Shown: in pieces, positions 48,905 through 59,656 of the stretch
Layout of the letters: the number at the start of each line of letters is the position of its first letter
How positions within the stretch are numbered: position 1 is the stretch's first letter
Origin: Ceratodon purpureus
Lineage: Eukaryota; Streptophyta; Bryopsida; Pseudoditrichales; Ditrichaceae
Assembly: GCA_014871385.1 (NCBI GenBank)
Contig: CM026423.1
Coordinates: 23,049,067 to 23,113,066, forward strand
DNA: 64,000 bases
Direction of reading: 5' to 3'
The notes under the pieces: generated by a model
Seen by the model: the letters and a program-made list of their open reading frames with translations, nothing else
Database searches by the model: none
What the model was told of the DNA's origin: nothing
Program-made: the position numbers and the translations under genes

Positions 48905-51900
48905 ATGGGGTTGGTCTGTCTCTACGCCCAAGGCATGGGCATCCCTCTTAGGTTTCGCGTAGATGACGATGGTCTAGCTACAGTTTCCTCTCTTCGGCTG
49001 AGTCTCAGATTCCATTTCCGTGAGGATTCTATCAGTATAGAGGAGGAGATCTTTGATGACGTTACTGCCGAGGTTACCCACACCCTCGGGCAACCTTCAG
49101 TGAGAGATGAGAACAATATGTTGCAGTGGAGACTTCTCCCTGGATCCTATAGGGTCTATGGTCTTACTGATTCTCTGATAGCTGCATCCACTGAGATCCT
49201 CACCCTCCGTCGCTCTTCTACTTGCACAATTCAGACTCTCTTACCTCGTGATGTCAAGGTCAAAGTCGAGCCTGGTACTGAAACTTCAGATGTAGAGAAA
49301 CCTCCCCCTCTGACAGTCATTTCTCTCTCCTCTGATGACGAAGTCAGTCCCGTCAAGTTGGTGCCCAAGGTCCACGCTGATGCTCCTTCTTCCAATGTCT
49401 CTCCTCCATTGTCCCAGGTCACAGTTAGCATTGTTACGCTCCTTAAAGAGATTGCTAAGACGCGTGGGTCCAAAAACATTTTGAAGAAGATAGACTATTC
49501 CACTATTAGACACGAGAGAGTAGAGTACTTGCCTGCGAAGTTTGATGGTCCGGTTCTTTTTGAGTTGCCCCCAGCTGCTGCAGGTTCCTCTAAGCTCGCC
49601 GCCAAGTCAATGCAGGGAATGGACAAACGATACGACGGACACTTGTGGACCAAGACCATCACAACAAACATCAAAAACGACTTCGGTCTGTCCTTTAGAA
49701 GTTCCACCTGCGTCGGATGGTTGCGTTGCACGAACGTGGAGTGTGACTTCCTCAAGCGTGTTCCCAAAATCTTCGAGGTTAACGAGACTGAGTTTGAAGG
49801 CTGTACCCTACAAGCTTTTGTCATGGATCAGCCTCCTCCATCTCACTCCACGCTAGTGTGTAAGGTATGTAAAGAACCTCCATCATGTGTAGCTACATGC
49901 GAGGCTAAGATTTATTACGTTGTGGGCAAACCGAATCAGACTAGAGCTTGTATTCACATAGGAACACATGATCATCCAGTGAAAGTTGGAGACTACAGAG
50001 ACTCTAAAGCAGAGATTAGTAGCTTAATAGAAGAGCAAGTAGAGATGAACAACAAAGCAACAAAGAGCGCCGTTGTCCTGGAGGCGAGCAAACTCCTCAT
50101 CGGGAGCTACCTTCTACAGCCCGAGGATGCACCACCGAGGAAGCTGACAATGGAGGAGCTGGTTCCTGTTCTGGATCGATGCAAGGACATGGCGTCACCA
50201 AACATCCGCAACAAAGTCGCCACCTTCAAAAAATTCAAAAGGTACGGAATCATGGACGGTATCACCAAGCTCCGTGGAAACAGTCTCTGGGCGTATGTCC
50301 AAGAGAATAGGTTTCCTGGTCAGGGATCTATGCATGACAAAGTCTTTGTCTTCAAGATGTCGGAGGTCGGGCCGGGAAGTGGTGTCGACTTGGTCAGCCG
50401 TATGCAAGCTGGTGGCGACTTGGAGAACGCATGGATCATGTTCGACCATGTAAAACGCGTCAAATACTGGTCGACGATGGCGTGCCATGTGTACAATGCC
50501 ACCTACTGCCGCGTGATGACAATCGCCACTTGCGACATGCAGTCCGAGGACACGGACGCCCAGCTCGTCTTCTGGAAAAACCTGAACCTGGTCATGGAGA
50601 TCAATGGCGTTGCAGCGCCGAACTTCAAGGGGTTCATGGCGGATAACGCACAGGCCAATTGGAATGCAGTGCGAATCCTTTACGGCAATGGCAACAAAGA
50701 GGACCCAATGGAGGACCGGGAGAGGTCGTGCTTGTTCCACTGGACTCAGAACATGGTGGCGTATACGCAGAAGCACTTCCCCGAAGAACTCTGGGAACAG
50801 CACAAGAAGATGTGCACTCAGTACAAGAATGCGACCAGCATGGCAGAGGCGGAAACTCTGTACCACGCGTTGCGAGCATGGTGGCATCCACCGGGGTCGT
50901 TGGCGAGAGCGGGCTCATCAAACTCGATCAGTGGCTGTCATTCTGGCACCACCGCTTCCGCCAGTGGGGGGGATTCATGACCGAGGTATTATCTCTGCGC
51001 TCTGTTTTCATGTTTTTGACTCTGGTTTCCTAGCCCTAATCTACAAAACTGTAATCGGTGAATCTAACGGCACCTACTGTCAAACCTGCAGAAATTCACG
51101 AAAGAAGAACTCACAGAGATGCCCACCTGTAACCTCGCCGAAACAGTTCACAACAAGTGGCTCCAAGCTTCTGGAAACAACGGGAACGACCTGTACGTTG
51201 CTACCGTGGACGATTTCGTTCGGGCATTTCTACAAGTTGTCAACTACTATTAGTTCCTCAAAGGTGACGTCGGCGGTACAGGACCGTCCAAGAAGGAACT
51301 CAGGCTCCGGATGGCTGAACGCAACGCTAAGAAATGGGGAAATCCTACACTGCTCGACAAGCCCATGCTCGATATGCCAGGCGCGGATGAGTTCTGCACC
51401 CGTCAGCCTATCATGCCTGGAGCGGAAGTCTTCGGTTCACAGAAGCGAAAAGCCGACATCCTTATCGGAGCTGACGAGGAGTCTCAACGCCCGGATAAGA
51501 CAAACTTCTCACGCCCAAGAGGCCCAAGACGTGCCGTCAGGGCTCGCCCTTTGCAAATGCCCGTAATTGTGGAAGACGACTCCGAACACGACACCGAGGT
51601 ACAATGTACCCAACCTCCTGCCCAGGAAGTTGATTCCCCTTTACCTTCACCTGTGAACAAGGGCGGTATTCGCCATGTCAACGCGGTTGAAGAAACTAAG
51701 GTGGACGTGAAGGAGTGGCACATTTCGAGACTTCACAAACTTTCTGCGAAGTGCTGCTGGGCCCAAAGAGCTGAAACGAAGAAGAAGTGCACTGAGAGAA
51801 TTGTCAGGGGGCCCCATTGCACAGCTGCCCCGACCTACACTGGGCTGTGGACTAAGTACAGCAGGAACACAGTCGAGAAGACAGAGTTCTTCTTCTGCTC

Positions 51901-52585
51901 TGATGATATTGAGCGCTGCGTGAAAGGCTCTAAGCGCAAGTGGGTAGCACACTACTCAAAGGACCAGGAATTCCCCTCCATCCCAGAGGTGTGGCCTGTG
52001 AAACTTGGTACTAACCTAAAACTCACTGAGATTCTTGCCCTCGAAGCAGCGGGCTTTCAACTTCCGCCGAAGAAACCGGTCTCCCCAAGACGCCTGTTCA
52101 CTTCTGCCCCGCCCCCTGCAAATCTCAGCTCGCTGCCAGTCCCTGCAGACGCTGACCGCTACCCAGGCAAGAGAGACGGCAAGATGGTGAAGCGCACTGC
52201 CACTCGTCCCAATCAAGCGCAGCGACTCTCCATGGGCTCCTCCGAATCTCTTAAAGCGCGCCTCCGTTCCGTCACCATGATACCTGAGCCGGGCCACGGT
52301 TGCATCATTGGGCTGGATTCGGGCGTCGCTCCACACATCACACGGTACCAGATTACCATCAGTTCTTACCCTGGTTGCACTTGCCCAGCATTCAAGAAGA
52401 CGATGACTACCTTCCGTGGCAAGACTCTGTTCACGTATTGTAAGCACCTATACTACATACTCTTGAAGGTCTGCAACCGTGATCCCGAAGCGGAGCTTTT
52501 CATCCATGCGCCTACCTGCAGCTTCAACGAGGTCAAGCTACTCTTAGAGAGTGGAATCTTGCGTCACCCCTTGGCGAAGAAGTAG
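48905..52585 (+). CDS. MULE-type transposase with WRKY/GCM1-like zinc finger and SWIM domain
   Basis: Exon 48905-50985 and exon 51092-52585 are joined across a GTATTA...TGCAG intron of 106 bp (TEKFTKEEL). N-terminal about 110 residues: unknown, beta-rich. Middle: a WRKY/GCM1-like Cys/His finger (CVGWLRCTNVECDFLKR ... HIGTHDHPV). DDE core: IMFDHVKRVKYWS with Asp 514 and FMADNAQANWN with Asp 580. C-terminal: NLAETVHNKWL, then a SWIM finger (GCTCPAF ... YCKHLYY). These proteins cut and move Mutator-like elements. Two breaks are visible: a frame change between about 50860 and 50900, before LDQWLSFWHHRFRQWGGF, and an in-frame TAG at 51251. The present copy is therefore probably inactive, though the element still has intact-looking ends. 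Confidence 0.85.
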
Positions 52586-52836
52586 GTAGCCCTCCTACTT
52601 TAGAACTGCCATTTCCACAATGGCCATTTGTCACGTAGTGAATGATTTTAGTAATATCCCATGTACTAAGTCCGCAATACGGAAGCTATATTGACTTTTT
52701 CATTATAAAGGCTTTGTTGTTCTCATTGATTGAACTCTATTTGAAAACATTCTATCTTGAACAAGTGCACTATATACTTCGTATCCCCTGACATGTATCT
52801 TTTATTACAGCAAACATATACTTGTTATTAGATGTC

Positions 52837-53289
52837 TCAATCTTCGAACCTAACACGTTTAGGGTTGCCCACTACACTATCAGCAGGACTGCCAGCCGCT
52901 GACTGTACTACAGGACAAACTACATTCGCATTCACTTTCGTTCCCACACTTGGAGCGTGTCCTTGGTATGAACGTTTCAGCAATGGCCCACCTCCCCGCC
53001 TCCGATTAACTGATTCCCTGGAATAGGTTCCCCTTGGGATCTTTCCAACCTTCGAGTATGCATGTGGTTGCAAAGGCACATCTGCGTCCTTCTCTAGCAC
53101 TCTGATTTCATCCGAATTTTCTGAACGTGGAGGGTCAGCTCTTACATCCGGTTGTACGTCAACATCCGTTGTCGAAGGACGCCCTTGGCTGTTGGCCATC
53201 ACCTCTTCTTCGTCCTCCACCTCAACATATGGTTGAAACGGACAAACATCGTCAGCAAGTGAAACAACAATATCTCTGACGTCTTCCAT
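52837..53289 (-). CDS. small accessory ORF of the large transposon, unrecognised
   Basis: 150 residues from ATG at 53289 (MEDVRDIVVSLADDVCPFQP), acidic in the first third and basic in the last (REGT..RRRGGGP...GNPKRVRFED). No known domain. It is convergent with the transposase (252 bp between ends). The start of the same ORF occurs in the second copy at 63978 with an identical first 23 bases, so the ORF is a regular part of the element. Confidence 0.6.
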   Translation of the reverse strand: MEDVRDIVVSLADDVCPFQPYVEVEDEEEVMANSQGRPSTTDVDVQPDVRADPPRSENSDEIRVLEKDADVPLQPHAYSKVGKIPRGTYSRESVNRRRGGGPLLKRSYQGHAPSVGTKVNANVVCPVVQSAAGSPADSVVGNPKRVRFED

Positions 53290-54256
53290 AGCTGCTGTCC
53301 CGCACTACGGAAAAGAGCTTCACATAACACCAACACAAAAGAGGCAGAGACATTCCCTACTCTTATCTTAAATATCCCTGAAGAAGATGCTTGGCACCCT
53401 TGAAAATCGGCTATTCATTCATTTAAAAGTTGTCATCCTTCTAAACCGAATTGAAAAAGATGAAGGTTTAGCAGAGGTCATTTAGCATTTAATTTAAAAA
53501 AAAAAAAATAAAGAATGCAAAAAAATTTAAAAAAAAAAAAAAACAAATTATATAAATTGAAATTAAAAAGATTAAAGTAAAGAATAGCAATATTTAAAAT
53601 GAAGGTTGAAAATAATATGAAGGAGATTAACAAATTGAATGTGAAAATAAAATGATTGTGAAAATAAAATGAAGGAGAGAATTAAATGAAAGGAGGCTTT
53701 TGACCCCTCTAACAAGATAGATAGAATAAAGAAAATTTTATAAAAAATACAAGACAAATATAAAAAAAAATAACAAAAAGGACAAAGGCATGTAGACTAT
53801 GATGGACGAATTCTAGCAATGTTAAGAAAATGTTACGAAATTAAATGTTACTTGATCCCTGTTCAGAGGTTCAATACCAGTACATTTTAAGTAGTAATTT
53901 GCATATAAATTTAAGGAGATAAGGGGAATTACTGTATGCCTGAACTAGTTAGAAGGAGCTGGAGCATAGTCCTAGGTGCACGTTAAATAATTAATCACCA
54001 AGAAAAGAGAATATGAACTACAAATTCAATGAAAATACTGTAATTAGTCCACGGTTATAGGGTCAATTAGATTACTAAAATTAGTAAATTTCTAAAAATA
54101 TACTAAGAATATTCGAATTTTCTAATTTTATAATTTATTTTTAGTAAAAAAAGTGCTATTTTAAGGTTCTGTCCCCCATTCTGTGCTCTCCGCTCTCCAA
54201 ATCTGCGCTCACCGCTCTCCGCTCTGCGCTCTGCGCTCACGTACAAGCTTCCCTCC
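53290..54256. repeat. right terminal region of the large transposon, shared with the second copy
   Basis: Nearly the whole stretch is found inverted at 62981-63977, with few substitutions and small A/T-run indels. The outer 90 bp are GCTCTCCGCTCTGCGCTC-type repeats, copy number differing between the two (six GCAGAGC units in the second copy). The inner part is AT-rich with no gene. Confidence 0.9.
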
Positions 54257-54264
54257 AAGCAGTC

Positions 54265-55196
54265 GTGGCTACCACCCTTCAAAGCCTCCGCCCCGGGGAC
54301 TTCTGTATATGTTCCTCGGAATGCTTGCGGGCGAATGGTACTTGTGCATGCCAATCTAGTCCACGGGGAGGCGTTGCATATAGTGAAGGAGGCCAAGTAG
54401 AGGACGCGTATCTAGAGCCCCGCAACGAAGAAGATGCACATTACTGTAAGAAGGATGCACGTTGTTTTAATGGAGATTCAGTGTGCCGGGGTCATGTAGG
54501 TGTTCTTTTCGTTAAGGAGTGCAATGTCAAGTGTAGGTGTCATCGTGATTGTGGCAATCGTGTTGTCCAGCAGGGGATGAAGTATCAAGTAGAGGTTTTT
54601 CCTACAGCCCATACGGGGTGGGGGATTCGGACGACTGAGCTAATTCCTAGAGGTGCGTTTGTTTTTGAGTTGACGGGAGAGATTTTAACAAATGCTGAGC
54701 AAATGGTTAGGAACTTGGAGGTAGTTGGGGGTCAGTCCTATAGCTTGCAACTTGATGCTGACTGGGCCACTGAGCGGAAACTGGACGACCACAGTGCACT
54801 ATGCTTGGACTCTTCTCGGTTTGGAAATGTGGCCAACTTTTTGAACCACATGTTCGAACTTGCGACCATATTCTATAACATTTGCGGTCTTTCTTCTCAC
54901 AATTTCAGTCTGGCTTGACGGTGGGCCTTTGTCAATACAGGTGTGACGATTCTAACCTAGTGGATAGATCTGTCTCGATAGAGAGTGTGGATCGCCGCTT
55001 CTATCATGTAGCATTTTTTGCAAATCGTATCATACGGCCTGGAGAGGAACTAACTTGGGACTATCGCACTAATTTTAACAATAATGATCCGGACCTACCT
55101 CGGTTTTCTTGTAAGTGTAAGAGTAAAATGTGTAGAGACAATGCCTTACCACTTGCCATCCGAAGGTCAACCAGGAAAGCACCTAGGAGAAGATGA
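54265..55196 (+). CDS. SUVR-like histone H3 lysine methyltransferase, 3' part (pre-SET, SET, post-SET)
   Basis: Exon 54265-54851 and exon 54941-55196. The 89-bp intron (GTTCGA...TACAG) joins NFLNHM to CDDSNLV in frame. Pre-SET Cys cluster: FCICSSECLRANGTCAC, YCKKDARC, CRCHRDCGNR. SET: GWGIRTTELIPRGAFVFELTGE, FGNVANFLNH, then FFANRIIRPGEELTWDY. Post-SET: FSCKCKSKMCRDN, ending RRR and TGA. This set defines SUV39/SUVR enzymes, which methylate H3K9 in chromatin. The conserved NHxC has Met where Arg or Ser is more usual. The frame has no start of its own, because its upstream exon is cut by the 14.5-kb transposon. Without the transposon and one AAGCAGTC it reads FDQAVVATTL. Confidence 0.88.
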
Positions 55197-56130
55197 CTTC
55201 ACATCTGTGTTGTGCTATTCTGAACAATATTTCTGCCCATGTACTGTTTGGACTACCGTATATAAATCTACAACATACTATTTGTACATTTTTGATATAC
55301 TACATGTACAAATAGGCGAAATGCAAAGATTTTGAAGAATGGTTCAGCCCATGTACTGTTTATAGTACCGTGTCTATTCAGAACATACTCTTTGTACATT
55401 TTTGGGAGCTTGAGGCATGTACAAGTTGGCCATAGGCAAGGATTTTTTTGACTCTTGGAACTTCAACTATTGTGTAGCAAACATAGAACAACTCGGATAA
55501 ATATACAACCATTCAAACTTTGGACCTGGAAGCCTGAAGTTGAGTTTATAAACTCACTTGTAAATTCTTAGAATCAATGTTTCGATGGCACTGTTTGAGT
55601 GGTCGTAGTTCTATGTTTCAATGCTACTGTTTGAGTAGTCTGAGTAGCTATCCTCAGATATGAGCTCTTGAGATACCGCTCTCCAGTGCTCCCTGTAGAA
55701 GGCCCAAAACAAAAAGGAAAAAAACTACAGTACCTAATATCCAGCAAAATGTAGAACCATGATAGTCCAGCCTGACTCGAAATGAAAAAAGATATATGGA
55801 TGGATGATACTACAGTGAAGAGGCATAGACGCAAAAGAGAGTGACATTAGAAGGTACAAAATGAAATTATAAAAAATAGGTAATAAAGAATAAAAAAAAG
55901 AAAGGGATTGCAGGTTCTCTTAATCACAGACTACTATGCCAGACAATAGATGACTGTAGCAAAAAAAAGGGGGAGCACTTGGATAGCGGGATATCTCTGG
56001 AGCTCACTTTTAGTTAGACAAATACCCAAGCATTTGTTTGACTTGTATCATCACGGGACCAATACTTCTAAATCCAACGTCGAATGAGAAACAATCCTGA
56101 AATCAATGTACAGAGTGGGCCAACTTGTAC
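55197..56130. other. intergenic DNA with GTAC-rich repeats
   Basis: GCCCATGTACTGTTT occurs at about 55236 and 55347, with TTTGTACATTTTTG following both, a degenerate tandem repeat of about 112 bp. TACTGTTTGAGT words repeat near 55585 and 55625. No gene. Confidence 0.6.
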
Positions 56131-59100
56131 TTAATCTTCATTGAACGCCCACCACTCTCGCAAGGCATCTTCACATATCCTCTGCGTTTCACTGGACATC
56201 GTGTATACAGGAGTACCTTTAACCATGTGAGGAGCTAGAACCATAGGGAATTTACAAGCTCTAACCAGATGGGCATCAACATGTGCATCAACTGCTTTGT
56301 CACAGAGTACATATGTCTTCTCACCACGTCCATACTTCTTGTAATACTTTGCTCTGATCACAACATCTCCAGCCCTAAATATCCCCCCCCAAGGGCAAGT
56401 CATAGGCTCTGCTAACACAAACTTCTTTGCTTCACACTAAAGAATGTAGAATTCCACCCCGTCTTTGTTCTCTTCTTCTGCTACAATCATGAAATTGTCG
56501 CCAATGTCCACCAAATCACCGACCTCCTCTAAAATGCCGTCATACACCCAGTTAGCCTCGTCGTCAACTTCTTCAATTTGCTGTGCTACGGCCTCTGCAC
56601 TCATCGGACAGAGCCTCTGTACAGTCCACTCCTGCACATGCGACAGGTTCTCACACTCAGTCCAATCACCATCAATACACGGGATACAAAAGCATGACAA
56701 CTCTCGAGTTCTAAGCATAGTAGGATCAGACATAGAAAAGCCCATAATAGAATATAGACTCTTTGAGCCCGGCAAAGTGTTATTCTTGATACTCTTATTA
56801 GTATGATCCACCTCTGTATATCCTATCAACCAAAATACACGTGAAAGAGGGGAAGTTTTAGCATGAGCATATGAGATGGCAACACGCTCTGTGTATTTTT
56901 TCTCCAGGAACGCCACCACTTGAGCGGCATTCTGTAAGGGCCTGAGTGGATTCTGGATGTGCTCAGCACCAAGCGCCCTCTTCACCACGGCACCAGCCCC
57001 ATCCCATTATCCTTTTCCATGAGCCGACTCGAAGTAGTTCCACCGCATCATGCAGCCCCCAGTGAGCACAGGGTAGCGTGCAACAAAGTACATCGCTGTT
57101 GCGCACTTAAACTGGGAACTGCACCCGTCACTGTAGACCCAATGTTCCTCCGGTGTCAACCCTCAATCACCCAGCCAATCCCAATGCAACGTCAGACAAT
57201 GTTGAACAAAAGCTGAATCGTGAGCCTTATCATCAGATATGTAGAAGTGAGTCTGCTTCATGGTCTGCTCTCCTTCTTTCCACATCGTAATATGCACCAG
57301 GATGGTCACACTAGTACTGAAGTAGTACAAGCTCTGGACCTCGTTTTGGATGGCAAAAGTGTAGTTCTCTGCATAGTCAATATGTGACACAACCACTCCC
57401 TCCGGAACGTTCTTCATCATCAATTGGCATTGCTCATCTTGCCATCGCGCCTTGAAGTTGTGCGTGATAAAGGTGGTCACTATTTTCTCCATATAAGATA
57501 GGAATTCGTGAGCAGCTGTTTCTCTGAAAGCCTCCCGAAGCCCTTTCTTCACTTTTCCAGAGTGAGCATCCACTCCCACCTGGTAGTACTCGAAACATTT
57601 CCATCTAACAAGAAAGGTGTTAGAACCAGACATCTCATGCGAACAAATAGGAAAGAGCTGAAAACCACAACTAGAATAGTTGCCCATGAGACATTCAAGT
57701 CTGTGCCACACATCAAATTCTCCTTTTGCACAAACACATGATTCCCACATCAGAGTTATTCGTTTGAAAGTATTCTCATGTGCACAACAAGTCCTTTCCT
57801 TATTGCCTGTGCACACTATACACGCACAATCATAGGTTGTATGCACATGGAGCCCCCTATCTTTGTCTCTGAGGTTGCACAATCCAACCTTCATCATGTC
57901 CATCTCCACGTGGTATATGCAACAACAAGTATTCCTCTCCTTCAGTTTTCGCACCTACCCGGCTTCAACCTCTCAAAAGCCCTCTGCCGCACAGTACATT
58001 CTGGGTGGACCTCTTCGAAGCGCAAGAAGAACGAGGTCTGCCAATCACGCACAAGTATACATCAGGTACAATTTAGGACCCTCATTTTGGAACCTCTTAC
58101 AAAACATACAACAATATGTACTAATTGTAGAAAACTGACACCCTTACTATACAAAAAACACAAAAAATCACAGTGGGTACTCCTCAGTACTTCTGACAAT
58201 TACGCAAGTATAAATTGTATACTAAGAATGTACAATACACCGCAACGCAACGTATCAACATGACTCCAAGTATTGAACTGTACTCTGAGTTATTGATAAG
58301 TGTTCAAAAGTAGCTGAAAAAATAGAAACAAGTCAACTGTGTACCAAAGGGAAATTCTCCTTGTACAATAAGTACAATGAAGAACCATCTTATGAACATT
58401 TATACCGCTACATCACAACTAGTGGAAGTTCCAAGTCAAAAAGTACATCACAACGTACGTCTAAAACTTACTATGAACGTAAAGTACGCATGGTACCACT
58501 TCTCCACTTCTAATCTGTAGTCCTCAGAAGTACTATATCATCTATTGACTCCAAATCACACAACCAGTACAGTTTAGACTTCACTCCAACAAGACCCTGC
58601 TAATAGTTTACATTACAAAGAGTACACACCCGAAATTGACTATGTATAGTAATGATTCTTGCAATGTTTTGATGCAAATTATGTACCATGGAATGCAACC
58701 TAGGCAAAACACGCTGTACAAAAATGACAAAGTAACTATTGTCGACTTCTCCAGAACCTTTAGATATCTTTTTTGTCCTATGAGATACCGAAAGTGTGAA
58801 GACTAAGTATTTGGACTCATCATATTATACAAACTCATATCAATAAGTTACAACTCACCTGAGGCTCGGACAAGTAATGTGTTGGATGAGGCTCGGCCCA
58901 GTCTTTTCGACCTACTCTGTGCTTGACGATGTCCTTCTTGTTCGGTGATACTTTTGTTTGACCATTCCACCATGCATGAATGCATTCTTTGACATACTCA
59001 GATAGCCCTGCTCTCTTCTTCCGATTTAAGCGAAGACTGCAAACCGTGTCTTGACTATCGGCGGCGTAAACCCTTCTGTTCAACGCAATATTGATGCTCT

Positions 59101-59656
59101 TCTATGTCGTAACCAAAACACGTGACAACGGCCTCACTCCTTCGATCCCCTGGCTAACTGCGGCATCTAACAAGGCACTCTTCCTTGCCAACAACTCGTT
59201 AGAGTTAGCCTGCTTCACTAATTGTAACTCGTTCTTGAAGTTCTCAATGAAAGAATGAATAACCTTTGCTTCCTGTGGTCGAGCATAGTAAACATGTAGC
59301 AAAAGGGAAATAGTGTTATGACGCATGACCCTCTCCATAACATCTCTCTTACTAGATGGACCGGGACAACTTCTCAACTCTTCGACTATGTACTGTGCTA
59401 TGCGAAGGGAGATTCGGTTCAACTCCCGCGCAGTTAGAGCATCTTCAACTTCATGATCCGGCGGCACAGAAGCTAACACCAATGTTTCCTCGTGTCTTTG
59501 TCTATCTCGTACTCTCTGAAGGGCCTTCCGTTCTCTTGCCCTCTCTGTAACTACTGCCCGTAACTCCTCCTGTAAGCAAGCTTCAGCAAGCCTCGCTGCT
59601 GGACCTGGGCGGCTGATACCCTGTCGCAAGCGTTGCCTCTTAGCGTTGTTACCCAT
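56131..59656 (-). pseudogene. decayed DDE-type DNA transposase gene of an unusual family
   Basis: Read from ATG 59656 (MGNNAKRQRLRQ). A helical N-terminal region leads, past a TAG at 59102 in the same frame, into LNRRVYAADS and WWNGQTKVSPNKKDIVKHRVG, ending at a GTGAGT donor (58858). After an intron of about 0.8 kb come FFLRFEEVHPEC and a Cys-rich segment (NTCCCIYHVEMD, CACIVCTG), with one frame change near 57960. Catalytic contexts: ARWQDEQ, VVVSHIDYAENYTFAIQNEVQS, HWVYSDGCSSQFKC and ESAHGKG. TGA at 57163 and TAA at 57007 break the frame. The C-terminus has GDVVIRAKYYKKYG. The Asp motifs suggest an RNase-H-like transposase found mostly in algae and invertebrates. I cannot name the superfamily with certainty. 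Confidence 0.6.

Larger units (their letters stand above)
39783..54256. mobile_element. 14.5-kb Mutator-like DNA transposon with ParB/DNA-methyltransferase cargo
   Basis: Flanked by AAGCAGTC at 39775-39782 and 54257-54264. The ends match when inverted: GGGGGAAAGTTCGTACG left and GGAGGGAAGCTTGTACG right, then a shared GAGCG-rich stretch (GAGCGSAGAGCG...GAGAGCACAGAAT) and a later block ACCCTATAACCGTGGA. Contents in order: left end (39783-40567), a methyltransferase gene (minus), a palindrome array, N-terminal exons (minus), a divergent promoter, a MULE/SWIM transposase (plus), a small accessory ORF (minus) and a right end of about 970 bp. An 8-9-bp duplication and long TIRs fit Mutator-like elements. 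The transposase has two visible breaks. A second copy starts at 62981 in the opposite orientation. Confidence 0.88.

Noticed and set aside
39783-54256. The large element as a Polinton or virus-like element, because of its size and multi-gene cargo
   Set aside because: No capsid, polymerase or integrase gene is seen. The transposase is MULE/SWIM type and the 8-bp duplication fits Mutator-like elements.
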